DNA of 64,000 nt from Oleiagrimonas sp964608595 (GCA_964608595.1 CAZSOU010000004.1:1-64000); one strand, 5' to 3'. Shown: positions 53,115 through 60,943, numbered from the stretch's first letter. Notes: generated by a model from the sequence alone, not told the origin. Numbers and translations are program-made.

Positions 53115-55445
53115 TTACGGTACCGAGCGCGGCATCGTCGCAAAGTTCGGGTAGTTGTTGTATGCCTTGCTCCCGCGCGGCTTCACGCTGCGCGACTGAA
53201 ACAACTTCCAGGCGTCGGCGCCACCGGGAAGGCCGCTGTCGACCGCGGCCGTCAAGCCGATCTGGAAATTGGCCGGGAAGCCCGTGGCAGCATATGGAAA
53301 GCCCACCATTTTGCCGGCCTCCCAGGATTTCTTTTTCTCCAGCACGCCCACTTGGTCGATCATGGCCGCCGAGTTGCACTCCAAACCGACGAGGGTCGGA
53401 AATGTTGCCGCGTAGACGGCCGTGAAATTCGGCAGCCAATGTCCGGACGCATCCTTGACTTGAATCCGGTAAGCGGATGCTTCCAGCCAGCAATAGCCCT
53501 GGGTCGGGTTGTTTTGCCAGCCCGTCATCAGGTTGAGCTCGAATGGTGCGAGCCAGTCGAGAAATTCGCTCGCGCCCGCAAATCCCAGCTCGGCGGCATG
53601 GCCCGCCGACCATGTGAGGAAGTTGTGCTGCCAGGGCGCGACGCCATTGTCTTTGGTGCCATTGACGTCGTATATGGCGCCTTCGTTCATGATATGGAGC
53701 GGGTTGCGCTTGGGGTTGCGGGTGTATTTGCGGTTCCAGTCCGCAAGTGAATTGACGACATCGGCAGTGAATTCGTCTTTCAACGGATGCTTGTCGGGGA
53801 GCAGCCAGGCCGCGTTGGCCATTTCACGCAATACCCACGCCTTGCCGCGAACCTGCTGATGCGCCCGGTCGATCAAGCCCTTTGCGTGGCCCCGGTATCC
53901 CTCGTTGGACCAGATTTCATTGTGCGAGGCGCCGAAGGCCAGTTCCGACATGTAGTACCAGGACCCCGTGACCATGTACGGGACGTACGATTCGGCTGGT
54001 TGATGTGCATTGTCCCAGCGGTTCGGGTTGCGCGTCTGATACCAACCTCTGTCGCATTTGCTCACGACACGGTTGTTGACACAGGTGTGGAGCAGGTCGG
54101 CTTTGTACGCGGATGCCTTGGCACTGTTCTGGTTGGCCAGTCGCCGGGCCGACCCCCAGTTGACGATCGTCACGTTGGGATGCTTGCGAATGCTGACGGG
54201 CCAACCGGTGGATGCGTCGCGGTAGTGGATGCTGTAAGCGCCGAGGGCATCGGTGTTGGCGAGCATCCAGCGGTAGGCGCGAATATCCGGATCGACGATG
54301 TAGACCGACGTCCAGCGTGGCAGGGGACCGATGGACGGCTGCGCACCGGTATTTCCCATGTGCTTTGTTTGATCGCAATTGGCGAGCGGCCGACACGATT
54401 GCCGCACGCTGGCGAGAAACGTTTCGTCCGGCTTGAGTTTCATGTAGCGCGAAACAGCTTTGGTCGCCTGGATGTAGTGCGTGTCCTGGCGCAGGTAGAC
54501 CCGCGGATCGGCATCGTTCCACCAGAGGACTTTGTGCCAGCGCGTGTAGGCGTATTGGGTGACGGCGGGACTGGTGTAGTGCGCTTTTCCTGATGTGAGG
54601 GTCGCCCGGTATTGCGGTTGTGCCTGCGGGGCGAACGCGTCCGAATTTTCCACGATGATGTTGGTGCGCACGCGGCCGATCGTGCCGGGTGAAGGGCCCG
54701 CGTAGGCGCGCACGGCGAAGAAGATGCGAAGGTTCGGATCGGTTTTGCCGTCGGCGGAACGGGCCAGGCCATTGACAACCCATTCGGTCGCCAGTGCGCC
54801 CGAAAGCCACAGGTTGCAATGTCGGTTCCACGCGCCACATTCGCCGGATGCGTCGGCTTTTTTCAACAACTGACGGGCATCCAGACGGTAATCGGTGCCA
54901 CCGACATGAAGCGTGATGGTCGCATCATAAGGCGTGGCCAGCAGCCGCGACAGCGTGACGGCCTCGCCTGGTGTGCGCGAGGGCGCATTGGCACTCGCGG
55001 ACAGTTTGAGCGGCAAGTCCTTGCCGTCCTGCAGCGATGCCAGCATCACGGTCAGCACGGCGTGGCGCATGCTGCCGTCGGCGTGGGTGGCTTTGGCATC
55101 GACCTGCAGCGGTACCGACTGTCCGTGGATCGTGGCGGTCAACGTCGTGCCACGCGGCACATCGCCGGCCTTGAAGACCTGACCGAAAGTGACCGGGACA
55201 TGGGTCTGCTGTTGCGGGGACAGCTTGATCACATGGTCTGTCACGATCGCTTGTGCTCGTGTCGATGTCGTGCACAGCAACAGGACGCTCAGGATGGCGA
55301 TGCAGATCAATGCGCCCGGTTCGTGCACGCGACGCATCCGGCGAGCCGCAACGACACATGACGCGTTGGTTTTCCCGTGCCGTTCGTCGGGCGCGAGTGC
55401 TTTGCAACAGACGCACCCCTTGTCAGGTCGTTCGCGTATTCCCAT
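53115..55445 (-). CDS. Exported RIFT-barrel-type protein, possible polysaccharide lyase or hydrolase
   Basis: 776 residues with a signal peptide whose hydrophobic core (LICIAILSVLLLC) is followed by STRAQA and the cleavage site. The mature N-terminus (SPQQQTHVPVTFGQVFKAGD, then DGSMRHAVLTVML) resembles the N-terminal RIFT-barrel domain of exo-rhamnogalacturonan-lyase-like proteins. A long Trp/Tyr-rich helical part follows with WSAGHAAELGFAGASEFLDW, as in (alpha/alpha)-barrel lyases. The ATG at 55445 has a GGGGAA upstream; the ATG at 55337 gives a more normal signal length but lacks a ribosome-binding site. It lies on the opposite strand within the exopolysaccharide locus and could depolymerise or edit the product in the periplasm. 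Family assignment is tentative. Confidence 0.6.
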   Translation of the reverse strand: MGIRERPDKGCVCCKALAPDERHGKTNASCVVAARRMRRVHEPGALICIAILSVLLLCTTSTRAQAIVTDHVIKLSPQQQTHVPVTFGQVFKAGDVPRGTTLTATIHGQSVPLQVDAKATHADGSMRHAVLTVMLASLQDGKDLPLKLSASANAPSRTPGEAVTLSRLLATPYDATITLHVGGTDYRLDARQLLKKADASGECGAWNRHCNLWLSGALATEWVVNGLARSADGKTDPNLRIFFAVRAYAGPSPGTIGRVRTNIIVENSDAFAPQAQPQYRATLTSGKAHYTSPAVTQYAYTRWHKVLWWNDADPRVYLRQDTHYIQATKAVSRYMKLKPDETFLASVRQSCRPLANCDQTKHMGNTGAQPSIGPLPRWTSVYIVDPDIRAYRWMLANTDALGAYSIHYRDASTGWPVSIRKHPNVTIVNWGSARRLANQNSAKASAYKADLLHTCVNNRVVSKCDRGWYQTRNPNRWDNAHQPAESYVPYMVTGSWYYMSELAFGASHNEIWSNEGYRGHAKGLIDRAHQQVRGKAWVLREMANAAWLLPDKHPLKDEFTADVVNSLADWNRKYTRNPKRNPLHIMNEGAIYDVNGTKDNGVAPWQHNFLTWSAGHAAELGFAGASEFLDWLAPFELNLMTGWQNNPTQGYCWLEASAYRIQVKDASGHWLPNFTAVYAATFPTLVGLECNSAAMIDQVGVLEKKKSWEAGKMVGFPYAATGFPANFQIGLTAAVDSGLPGGADAWKLFQSRSVKPRGSKAYNNYPNFATMPRSVP

Positions 55446-55470
55446 GATCGGATTCCCCAATGACACAGGT

Positions 55471-55493
55471 CGATTGTGCATTGATGACAATCG
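55471..55493. repeat. Inverted repeat upstream of the exported RIFT-barrel gene
   Basis: CGATTG (55471-55476) and CAATCG (55488-55493) separated by 11 bases, 26 bases upstream of the start at 55445. The spacing suits a dimeric regulator, but it could be chance. Confidence 0.3.
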
Positions 55494-55583
55494 CACATGA
55501 CTGACAGTAAAGCGGATGAATAATCGACCGGTCAAGACGATGAAACCGGGCGTGATATCTGGGGTTCATATAGGGTTACGGGG

Positions 55584-55600
55584 TGTCGAAAAACATTACA
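55584..55600 (+). promoter_or_regulatory. PEP-CTERM-box-like motif, copy a
   Basis: TGTCGAAAAACATTACA. It matches TGTCRNNNNRCHTTACA shared by the four copies and is an imperfect dyad (TGT ... ACA ends). No sigma-54 promoter follows at the usual distance; copy b starts 90 bases downstream, so this may be an auxiliary site for promoter b. Confidence 0.55.
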
Positions 55601-55673
55601 TATGCAGCATTTTCAAAAACACGATGGATATGATGCAAGGTCGTGCTTTATCGGTTTTGTTGCATAAAGTGCG

Positions 55674-55690
55674 TGTCGGTGGACTTTACA
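55674..55690 (+). promoter_or_regulatory. PEP-CTERM-box-like motif, copy b
   Basis: TGTCGGTGGACTTTACA. It lies 79 bases (start to GG) upstream of the sigma-54 promoter at 55752. Probable PrsR enhancer site, by analogy with the family name 'PEP-CTERM-box response regulator'. Confidence 0.6.
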
Positions 55691-55751
55691 TTTCATGCGC
55701 ATCGATATTGCGGCGAATCCGCAAATCGGTGTTTGCATGGGAAAAATTCCA

Positions 55752-55767
55752 TGGCATGGAACATGCT
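55752..55767 (+). promoter_or_regulatory. Sigma-54 promoter b
   Basis: TGGCATGGAACATGCT: GG at 55753-55754 and GC at 55765-55766 with exactly 10 bases between them. It differs from the TGGCAC consensus at one position. Expected transcription start is about 55778. No recognisable protein gene follows before the hairpin at 55948. Confidence 0.5.
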
Positions 55768-55777
55768 TCGTGTTTGT

Positions 55778-55990
55778 GTGGACTTTCGAGAAAATGGTGG
55801 CGGCACGGTTTCGGTGTACGCCGACGGTCGCGAGCAATGAAGAAAAGGTTTCGTTTTCGATCCTCGGGATGCTCTGATCCACTCCACGCAGGTGGCATTT
55901 TCTGAAAATGACGCGGACCAAACGGGGGGATCCGAAGGGGCGATGTCGTTCGCGACCGGTGAGACCGGCCGCGAACGGTGTCGTTTTGGC
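55778..55990 (+). ncRNA. Candidate short sigma-54 transcript (small RNA or micropeptide mRNA)
   Basis: Inferred transcript from promoter b to the hairpin at 55948-55976. Two tiny frames with poor ribosome-binding sites lie inside (ATG at 55794, 27 codons; ATG at 55837, 22 codons), and neither resembles a known peptide. Nothing proves transcription; the case rests on promoter geometry and the hairpin. Confidence 0.25.
55948..55990 (+). terminator. Strong hairpin, possible terminator of the promoter b transcript
   Basis: GTTCGCG (55948-55954) pairs with CGCGAAC (55970-55976), then one mismatch, then CCGG with CCGG around the loop TGAGA. It is followed by GGTGTCGTTTTGG, only a weak T run. Confidence 0.45.
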
Positions 55991-56069
55991 ATGTGTTTCT
56001 TGATGGTGTTGATGCTCGTGATTTGTTGCCGGTGATTCTGCACGGTGGCGTTTCGGATTCGTTTCGAAT

Positions 56070-56086
56070 TGTCAAAAAGCCTTACA
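56070..56086 (+). promoter_or_regulatory. PEP-CTERM-box-like motif, copy c
   Basis: TGTCAAAAAGCCTTACA. It starts 83 bases upstream of the GG of the sigma-54 promoter at 56152. Same orientation as the other copies. Confidence 0.6.
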
Positions 56087-56151
56087 TCTTTTTCCTTTTT
56101 TACTACACATGAAGTTGCATAACGCATTGATTGAGTTGGATGTATCGGAGT

Positions 56152-56167
56152 TGGCACGGCATATGCA
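56152..56167 (+). promoter_or_regulatory. Sigma-54 promoter c
   Basis: TGGCACGGCATATGCA: a near-consensus site (TGGCACGNNNNTTGCW with one mismatch), GG 56153-56154 and GC 56165-56166. Expected start is about 56178. No recognisable gene lies between here and copy d. Confidence 0.75.
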
Positions 56168-56177
56168 TCGAGCATGG

Positions 56178-56507
56178 GCGACCGGGCCATTTCATGTTCA
56201 TGCAGGCTCGCCGGGAGTACCGCTGGCACAGGGTCCCAGTTGCAGCTTTTTGAATCTTGATCGTGGAACAGGAACTTCTGATGAGCCTCAGCGTTGGAGT
56301 CGTGACGCCTGATGGTCTGCCGTAACGCTTACCCCCTGTGCGTGGTCCGGGTTGGCGTCACTGGCGCGCAACGCAGTTTTCTGCATGTAGCTGCCATGGC
56401 GACAGTTTCGGATGACCGACAGACAGATGGGCAGCGCCCGCGCTGGGGCTCATCAGAGGTTCCTGGAACATGCGGTCCATCCGGGTATGCGGAGCCGCGG
56501 CAAAAAC
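56178..56507 (+). other. Region downstream of promoter c, no convincing gene
   Basis: The only frame with a decent ribosome-binding site is a 14-codon ORF at 56281-56325 (MSLSVGVVTPDGLP, preceded by AGGAA). No signal peptide or PEP-CTERM tail is visible. It may be a long leader, a remnant of a lost PEP-CTERM gene, or an untranslated RNA. Confidence 0.3.
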
Positions 56508-56524
56508 TGTCGAAATACTTTACA
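56508..56524 (+). promoter_or_regulatory. PEP-CTERM-box-like motif, copy d
   Basis: TGTCGAAATACTTTACA. It starts 81 bases upstream of the GG of the promoter that serves the PEP-CTERM gene at 56653. It is the copy with the clearest functional context. Confidence 0.7.
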
Positions 56525-56587
56525 CGTCGCGGATTTTTGCACCCTTATTCGAAGTGAAACCCCTTTGCAAACAAGGATGTGTGGACT

Positions 56588-56603
56588 TGGCACTCTATAT
56601 GCA
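56588..56603 (+). promoter_or_regulatory. Sigma-54 promoter d, in front of the PEP-CTERM gene
   Basis: TGGCACTCTATATGCA: GG 56589-56590, GC 56601-56602, 10 bases between. Expected transcription start is about 56614, leaving a 39-base leader that contains a G-rich ribosome-binding site before the ATG at 56653. Confidence 0.8.
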
Positions 56604-56652
56604 TGGATGAATTGCACGGGCGGCAGGCCCGGTAGGCAAGCAGGGGGGCACC

Positions 56653-57471
56653 ATGCTCAGGTACAAGTATCACGGGGTTGCGGCGTGCATTGCGCTCGCC
56701 TTGTTGGCGGCACAGGCGCATGCCACGCCGATTGTTTGTCCGGAGGGCATGTTTGCTCCGTCGGGGTGTTCGTCATCGCTTGATGCACCCGGTCCGACCA
56801 TTGCATGGCGGGGTTTTGTGCCGAGTGCGTTCCATGCCGATGAACACCGTCGTTCGATGGCCTCGTGGAGCCGTGAGTCGCTCCGATCCACGGCTGAAGG
56901 CGGTCATGCCGTCGTCACCCCCGAGACGGAACGTGTCGTGAGCGATGCTTCCGGAATCCGTGGTTCGTTGCGTCACGACGGCACGTCGGGCACTGGCGAC
57001 ACATCGGTCGCCTGGACGTGGTACATGCCTTCGACCGGGGTGAGCGATGTCATGGATGCAATCAGGTACCACGACCCCAACGGCATTTTCATCGGCGCGC
57101 CGGCGGTTTATCACGGCCCGGAAAGCCTGGGTGAATCGGCAGACCGGATGCGGGATCAGGTGCTTTATTCGGCGCCGACCATGCATGAGGTGGGGGCTGT
57201 CTACGCGCCCGGCAGCCTGCTGCAGATGGTGACGCCTCCCGGCAAATACGTCATGACGTGGACACCACCGCGCCCGTACACCGGTGGGACATCGCCACAG
57301 CCGTCCGTTGATGGTGACCATGGTGACGACGACGCCCCCGGGCTTGACGATACTTCGGTGCAAGTGGTGCCGGAGCCGGCCGCGCTCGGCATGTTCGCGT
57401 TCGGTGCACTCCTGGTTTGCGGGGCGTCTGCTCGGCGGCGTCGATCTCGCCGCAACATGGCTGCGAGCTGA
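56653..57471 (+). CDS. PEP-CTERM sorting-domain protein (exosortase substrate)
   Basis: 272 residues. The signal peptide ends QAHA (about 25). The middle is a Ser/Gly/Asp-rich region without a known domain, with two Cys near the mature N-terminus and an acidic stretch (DGDHGDDDAPGLDD) before the tail. The sorting signal is VVPEPAALGMFAFGALLVCG followed by ARRRRSRR (PEP at 240-242, hydrophobic helix, basic end). XrtA at 32836 should cut it near PEP during export. A sigma-54 promoter and a PEP-CTERM-box-like motif lie upstream, so PrsK/PrsR control is likely. It is the only PEP-CTERM protein in the window; function unknown. Confidence 0.9.
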   Translation: MLRYKYHGVAACIALALLAAQAHATPIVCPEGMFAPSGCSSSLDAPGPTIAWRGFVPSAFHADEHRRSMASWSRESLRSTAEGGHAVVTPETERVVSDASGIRGSLRHDGTSGTGDTSVAWTWYMPSTGVSDVMDAIRYHDPNGIFIGAPAVYHGPESLGESADRMRDQVLYSAPTMHEVGAVYAPGSLLQMVTPPGKYVMTWTPPRPYTGGTSPQPSVDGDHGDDDAPGLDDTSVQVVPEPAALGMFAFGALLVCGASARRRRSRRNMAAS

Positions 57472-57487
57472 ATTCGCATTCTTGACG

Positions 57488-57501
57488 TGTTTGCGCAAAC
57501 A
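57488..57501. promoter_or_regulatory. 14-bp perfect palindrome upstream of wecB
   Basis: TGTTTGCGCAAACA lies 54 bases before the wecB ATG and 17 bases after the PEP-CTERM gene stop. It could be an operator for a dimeric regulator or a weak hairpin; no T run follows. Confidence 0.35.
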
Positions 57502-57554
57502 TTGGATGCTTGAAGTGTTAAGCACATCACAAACGGGACAGGGGTAGAAATGAT

Positions 57555-58805
57555 ATGAGAAAGCAGCAACTCAGGATCGATTTGGTTGCCGCTGCGCGAC
57601 CGAATTTCATGAAGGTCGCGCCGTTGTTTCACGTGCTCCGGGAACAACCGTGGTGCCAGTTGCGGCTGGTGCATACCGGTCAGCACTATGACCGGAACAT
57701 GTCCGACGCGTTTTTCGATGATCTCGGACTGCCGGAGCCGCATCTTCATCTGGGTGTGGGCAGCGGCAGCCATGCCGCGCAGACAGCGGGAGTGATGCAG
57801 GCCTACGAAGCGGCGTGTGAAAAGGATCGGCCGGACTTGATCATTGTCGTCGGCGACGTCAACTCGACATTGGCGTGCTCGCTGGTCGGCTCCAAGTCGT
57901 GGATTCGCGTGGCGCATCTCGAGGCCGGGTTGCGCAGTGGTGATCGCCGGATGCCCGAGGAAATCAACCGGCTGGTCACCGATACGCTGGCGGACATTTT
58001 GTGGACGCCTTCCTCCGACGCCGACGAAAACCTCGAGCGGGAGGGAGTGCCGGCACACAAAATCACGCGTGTCGGCAACATCATGATTGATTCGTTCGAG
58101 CGCATGCGCGAACGAATCATGGCAAGCAACGAGCGGGCGAGTCTCGACCTCGACGGGCGCAGTTATGGCGTCGTCACGTTGCATCGACCGTCCAACGTGG
58201 ATACGCGCGAGCCGTTGGAGGCACTGGTGCGGCAACTGGCTATTGTCTCCAACCGCCTGCCTCTGGTATTTCCGGTGCACCCGCGCACACGAAAAAATCT
58301 CGAAGACTTCGGTTTGTGGCATGAATTCAGCGATATTCCCGGCGTGATCGCCATCGAGCCGTTGGGCTACGTGAGTTTCATGAACATCGTGTGCAGTGCA
58401 CGCCTGGTCATCACCGATTCGGGCGGGGTGCAGGAAGAAACCACCTATCTGGATATTCCCTGCCTCACCTTGCGTGACACCACCGAGCGGCCCATCACGC
58501 TCACCGAGGGCAGCAATCGCCTGGTCACCGTCCAGCACCTGGCGCATACCGTGGACAAGATCATCTCGGGTCAATGGACGCCAGGACGCAAACCGGCGCT
58601 GTGGGATGGTCACACCGCGGAACGCGTGGCCGAGGACATTCGCAAGCGAATGCTGGATGCCGACGACATGCATTCGGGCTCGAACAGTACGCAGGCCCGG
58701 CGGGGAACGGGCCCCGGCGCGGGATGGTTTGGAAACGGTTTGGAGACGAGCGCACTCGACGGCGCATTTCCGTCTGGCAATGGGCGTGCCATGCGTTCGG
58801 CGTGA
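57555..58805 (+). CDS. wecB: UDP-N-acetylglucosamine 2-epimerase (non-hydrolysing)
   Basis: 416 residues. Interconverts UDP-GlcNAc and UDP-ManNAc in the cytoplasm. Catalytic residues by family comparison: Asp101 in VVGDVNSTLA, Glu123 in HLEAGLRS, the Glu of EEINR (about 136) and His210 in TLHRPSNVD; SGGVQEETTYL is the UDP-binding end. The family normally stops near residue 375; here a Gly/Ser-rich tail of about 40 residues (GSNSTQARRGTGPGAG...) follows. It supplies an amino-sugar precursor, possibly for ManNAc or its uronic acid, to the exopolysaccharide. It sits between the PEP-CTERM gene and prsK, 62 bases before the latter. Confidence 0.93.
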   Translation: MRKQQLRIDLVAAARPNFMKVAPLFHVLREQPWCQLRLVHTGQHYDRNMSDAFFDDLGLPEPHLHLGVGSGSHAAQTAGVMQAYEAACEKDRPDLIIVVGDVNSTLACSLVGSKSWIRVAHLEAGLRSGDRRMPEEINRLVTDTLADILWTPSSDADENLEREGVPAHKITRVGNIMIDSFERMRERIMASNERASLDLDGRSYGVVTLHRPSNVDTREPLEALVRQLAIVSNRLPLVFPVHPRTRKNLEDFGLWHEFSDIPGVIAIEPLGYVSFMNIVCSARLVITDSGGVQEETTYLDIPCLTLRDTTERPITLTEGSNRLVTVQHLAHTVDKIISGQWTPGRKPALWDGHTAERVAEDIRKRMLDADDMHSGSNSTQARRGTGPGAGWFGNGLETSALDGAFPSGNGRAMRSA

Positions 58806-58867
58806 TGTATGAACGGGGGAGGTAGCGCCTGCTGTCGAACCGGTCGCGCGGCACAGGTCATCAAATC

Positions 58868-60943
58868 ATGCATGTCATTGTCATTGCCAGTTATCTGACG
58901 GCGGCCATCGCATTTTTCGCGGTGACGCTGTTGCTTGCTCTGGGTTGGCGCGGGCGTCGCAGCGGCATGCTGCTGATGCTGGCGACGGGCGTGTCGACGT
59001 TGTGGAGCGTGCTGCTGGCGTACACCGAATGGCACCACGCGTTGCCGGCCAATTGGCTGATGTTGGCCGAGGTGCTGCGGTACGGTGCATGGTTGGCGTT
59101 CGTGTCCTCGCTGCTTGGCGCGTGGTCGATGTCCGGTGTGTTGCGTGGCATGCGTCACGGTGCGCAGGCGTTGTGGGTGGTGCTCGCACTGTATTGCCTG
59201 CTGCCATTCGCCGGATGGTGGAGTTTCAGCGCGGGGCCGCCGTTGGTCGGCGTGCTGTTGCTGTCCGTACTGGGCGTGGTGTTTCTGGAACAGATACTGC
59301 GCAACGTGGAGCCAAAGCAGCGTTGGGCCGTCAAGTTTCTTCTGATCGCGCTGGGCGGCCTGTTTGCCTACGACATTTTCCTGTATTCCTATGCCGTTCT
59401 GTATCACGGTTTCGACGCCAGCGTGTGGGCGGCGCGCGGCTTCGTGAATGCATTGCTGGCGCCCTTGTTGCTGGTGGCCGCGGCGCGCAATCGAAAATGG
59501 GCGCTCGATGTCGGTGTTTCCCGACGCGCGGCTTTTTATTCGACCAGCTTGACGGTCGTGGCGCTGTATCTCATCGCCACGGCCATCGGTGGATATTACG
59601 TACGGCTTTATGGCGGAAGCTGGGGCCGGGTAGCGGAGATTGCGCTGATCTGTTTTGCGTTGCTCGGCGTGTTGTTGATTGCGAGTTCCGGCCAGGTACG
59701 CGCGCGCGTCAATGTGTTCGTGCACAAGAATTTTTTCAGTCTGCGGCATGATTATCGCGAGCAGTGGCTGCAGTTGACGGCCAACCTCGCGGCCAGCGAC
59801 AGCGATGCGGAGCTTCCCGTGCGCGCCGTGCGGGCATTGGCGCAAACCATGGACAGCCCGGCGGGCGCCCTGTTCATGCGCGACGAAACGGGCCTGTTTG
59901 TCTCCGAGGCGGAGTGGAACATGAACGCTTCCGCGCATATCAAGCTGCCTGCGGACGCGCCGGTGTTCGAGTTGATGCGCAGCCGGCGCTGGATTTACGT
60001 GCTGGATGATCAACCGCCGTTTGGTGACGAACACCTGCGAGCGCCGGATGAGCTGGTCGGTCTGGAGCATGCATGGCTGCTGGTGCCGCTGGTGTTGCAG
60101 GAGCGCATGACCGGTTTCGTGGTGCTGGCGCAGGCGCGTGCACAGCGCCCGTTCGATTGGGAGGATATCGACCTTCTCAGAACGGCCGGCAGTCAGGTCG
60201 CCGGAACCTTGATGCAGGCCGCCAATGCCAGGCGTCTGGCGGAAGCGCGTCAGTTTGAAGGTTTCAACCGGCTCAACGCTTTCCTCATGCACGACCTCAA
60301 GAACGTCGCGGCGCAGCAGTCTCTGCTGCTGCAGAATGCGCCGCGCCACAAGAACAACCCGGCGTTCGTGGATGACATGCTCGTCACCGTCGACAACGCG
60401 GTGAGCCGTATCACGCGGTTGCTCGAACAGTTGCGTGGCGACACCGGCAAGCAACCCGCTCGCGAGCGGGTGTCGGTGATGGCAGTGATCGACAAGGCCA
60501 TCGCGGGATGCCAGGCACAGATGCCGGTGCCGGATTGCCGGGCATCCGGCGAGGAGCTGCGCGTGCGTGCCGATGCGCAACAACTGACGAGCGCACTCGA
60601 ACACTTGATCCGCAATGCGCAGGATGCCGCGACAGCCGACGGTCACGTTGCGGTTCGTTTGCACAATGATGCGGGTTGCGCCGTCATTGCAATCGAAGAC
60701 GACGGTGAAGGCATGACCGACGAGTTCGTCCGCAACCGCCTGTTCAAACCGTTTTTCACCACGAAGGCCAGCAAGGGTATGGGTATAGGCGCTTATCAGG
60801 CACGTGAATATGTGCGTGTGTTGGGCGGGTCGCTGGAGGTGGTCAGCGTTGTCGGAAGCGGCACTTCGTTCACGATCCGGTTGCCGTTGGCGGAACCGAT
60901 TGCCGCGGCATCGGTGACGGACAAGATGAGGGCGGCATCATGA
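58868..60943 (+). CDS. prsK: PEP-CTERM system histidine kinase PrsK
   Basis: 691 residues. About eight membrane helices fill the first ~275 residues, then a GAF-like domain (about 310-460), then the kinase core: H box FLMHDLKNVAAQQ with His475, N box HLIRNAQDA (Asn583), G1 DDGEGM (611-616), F box FKPFFTTK and G2 GMGIG (637-641). It should sense an unknown membrane or cytoplasmic signal and phosphorylate PrsR, whose gene overlaps by four bases (ATGA). The layout matches the TIGR02916 group found in exosortase A genomes. No periplasmic sensor domain of any size is visible. Confidence 0.93.
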   Translation: MHVIVIASYLTAAIAFFAVTLLLALGWRGRRSGMLLMLATGVSTLWSVLLAYTEWHHALPANWLMLAEVLRYGAWLAFVSSLLGAWSMSGVLRGMRHGAQALWVVLALYCLLPFAGWWSFSAGPPLVGVLLLSVLGVVFLEQILRNVEPKQRWAVKFLLIALGGLFAYDIFLYSYAVLYHGFDASVWAARGFVNALLAPLLLVAAARNRKWALDVGVSRRAAFYSTSLTVVALYLIATAIGGYYVRLYGGSWGRVAEIALICFALLGVLLIASSGQVRARVNVFVHKNFFSLRHDYREQWLQLTANLAASDSDAELPVRAVRALAQTMDSPAGALFMRDETGLFVSEAEWNMNASAHIKLPADAPVFELMRSRRWIYVLDDQPPFGDEHLRAPDELVGLEHAWLLVPLVLQERMTGFVVLAQARAQRPFDWEDIDLLRTAGSQVAGTLMQAANARRLAEARQFEGFNRLNAFLMHDLKNVAAQQSLLLQNAPRHKNNPAFVDDMLVTVDNAVSRITRLLEQLRGDTGKQPARERVSVMAVIDKAIAGCQAQMPVPDCRASGEELRVRADAQQLTSALEHLIRNAQDAATADGHVAVRLHNDAGCAVIAIEDDGEGMTDEFVRNRLFKPFFTTKASKGMGIGAYQAREYVRVLGGSLEVVSVVGSGTSFTIRLPLAEPIAAASVTDKMRAAS

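Larger units (their letters stand above)
55446..56652. other. 1.2-kb regulatory stretch without a recognisable gene
   Basis: Bounded by the start of the minus-strand exported protein and the start of the PEP-CTERM gene. It is poorer in GC than its flanks in places. It contains an inverted repeat at 55471-55493, four copies of a 17-bp motif, three sigma-54 promoters and one strong hairpin, listed separately. Open frames inside are short and cross the regulatory motifs, so I call none as a gene. Confidence 0.8.

Noticed and set aside
55616..55668. Sigma-54 promoter for box copy a (TTGCAT near 55660)
   Set aside because: No GG lies exactly 10 bases before any GC in this interval, so the required geometry is missing.
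56397..56557. Open frame of about 50 codons ending just before promoter d
   Set aside because: It runs straight through box copy d and has no good ribosome-binding site or recognisable features.
58610..60664. 684-codon open frame on the minus strand
   Set aside because: It is antisense to wecB and prsK; no domain, no ribosome-binding site, biased composition.
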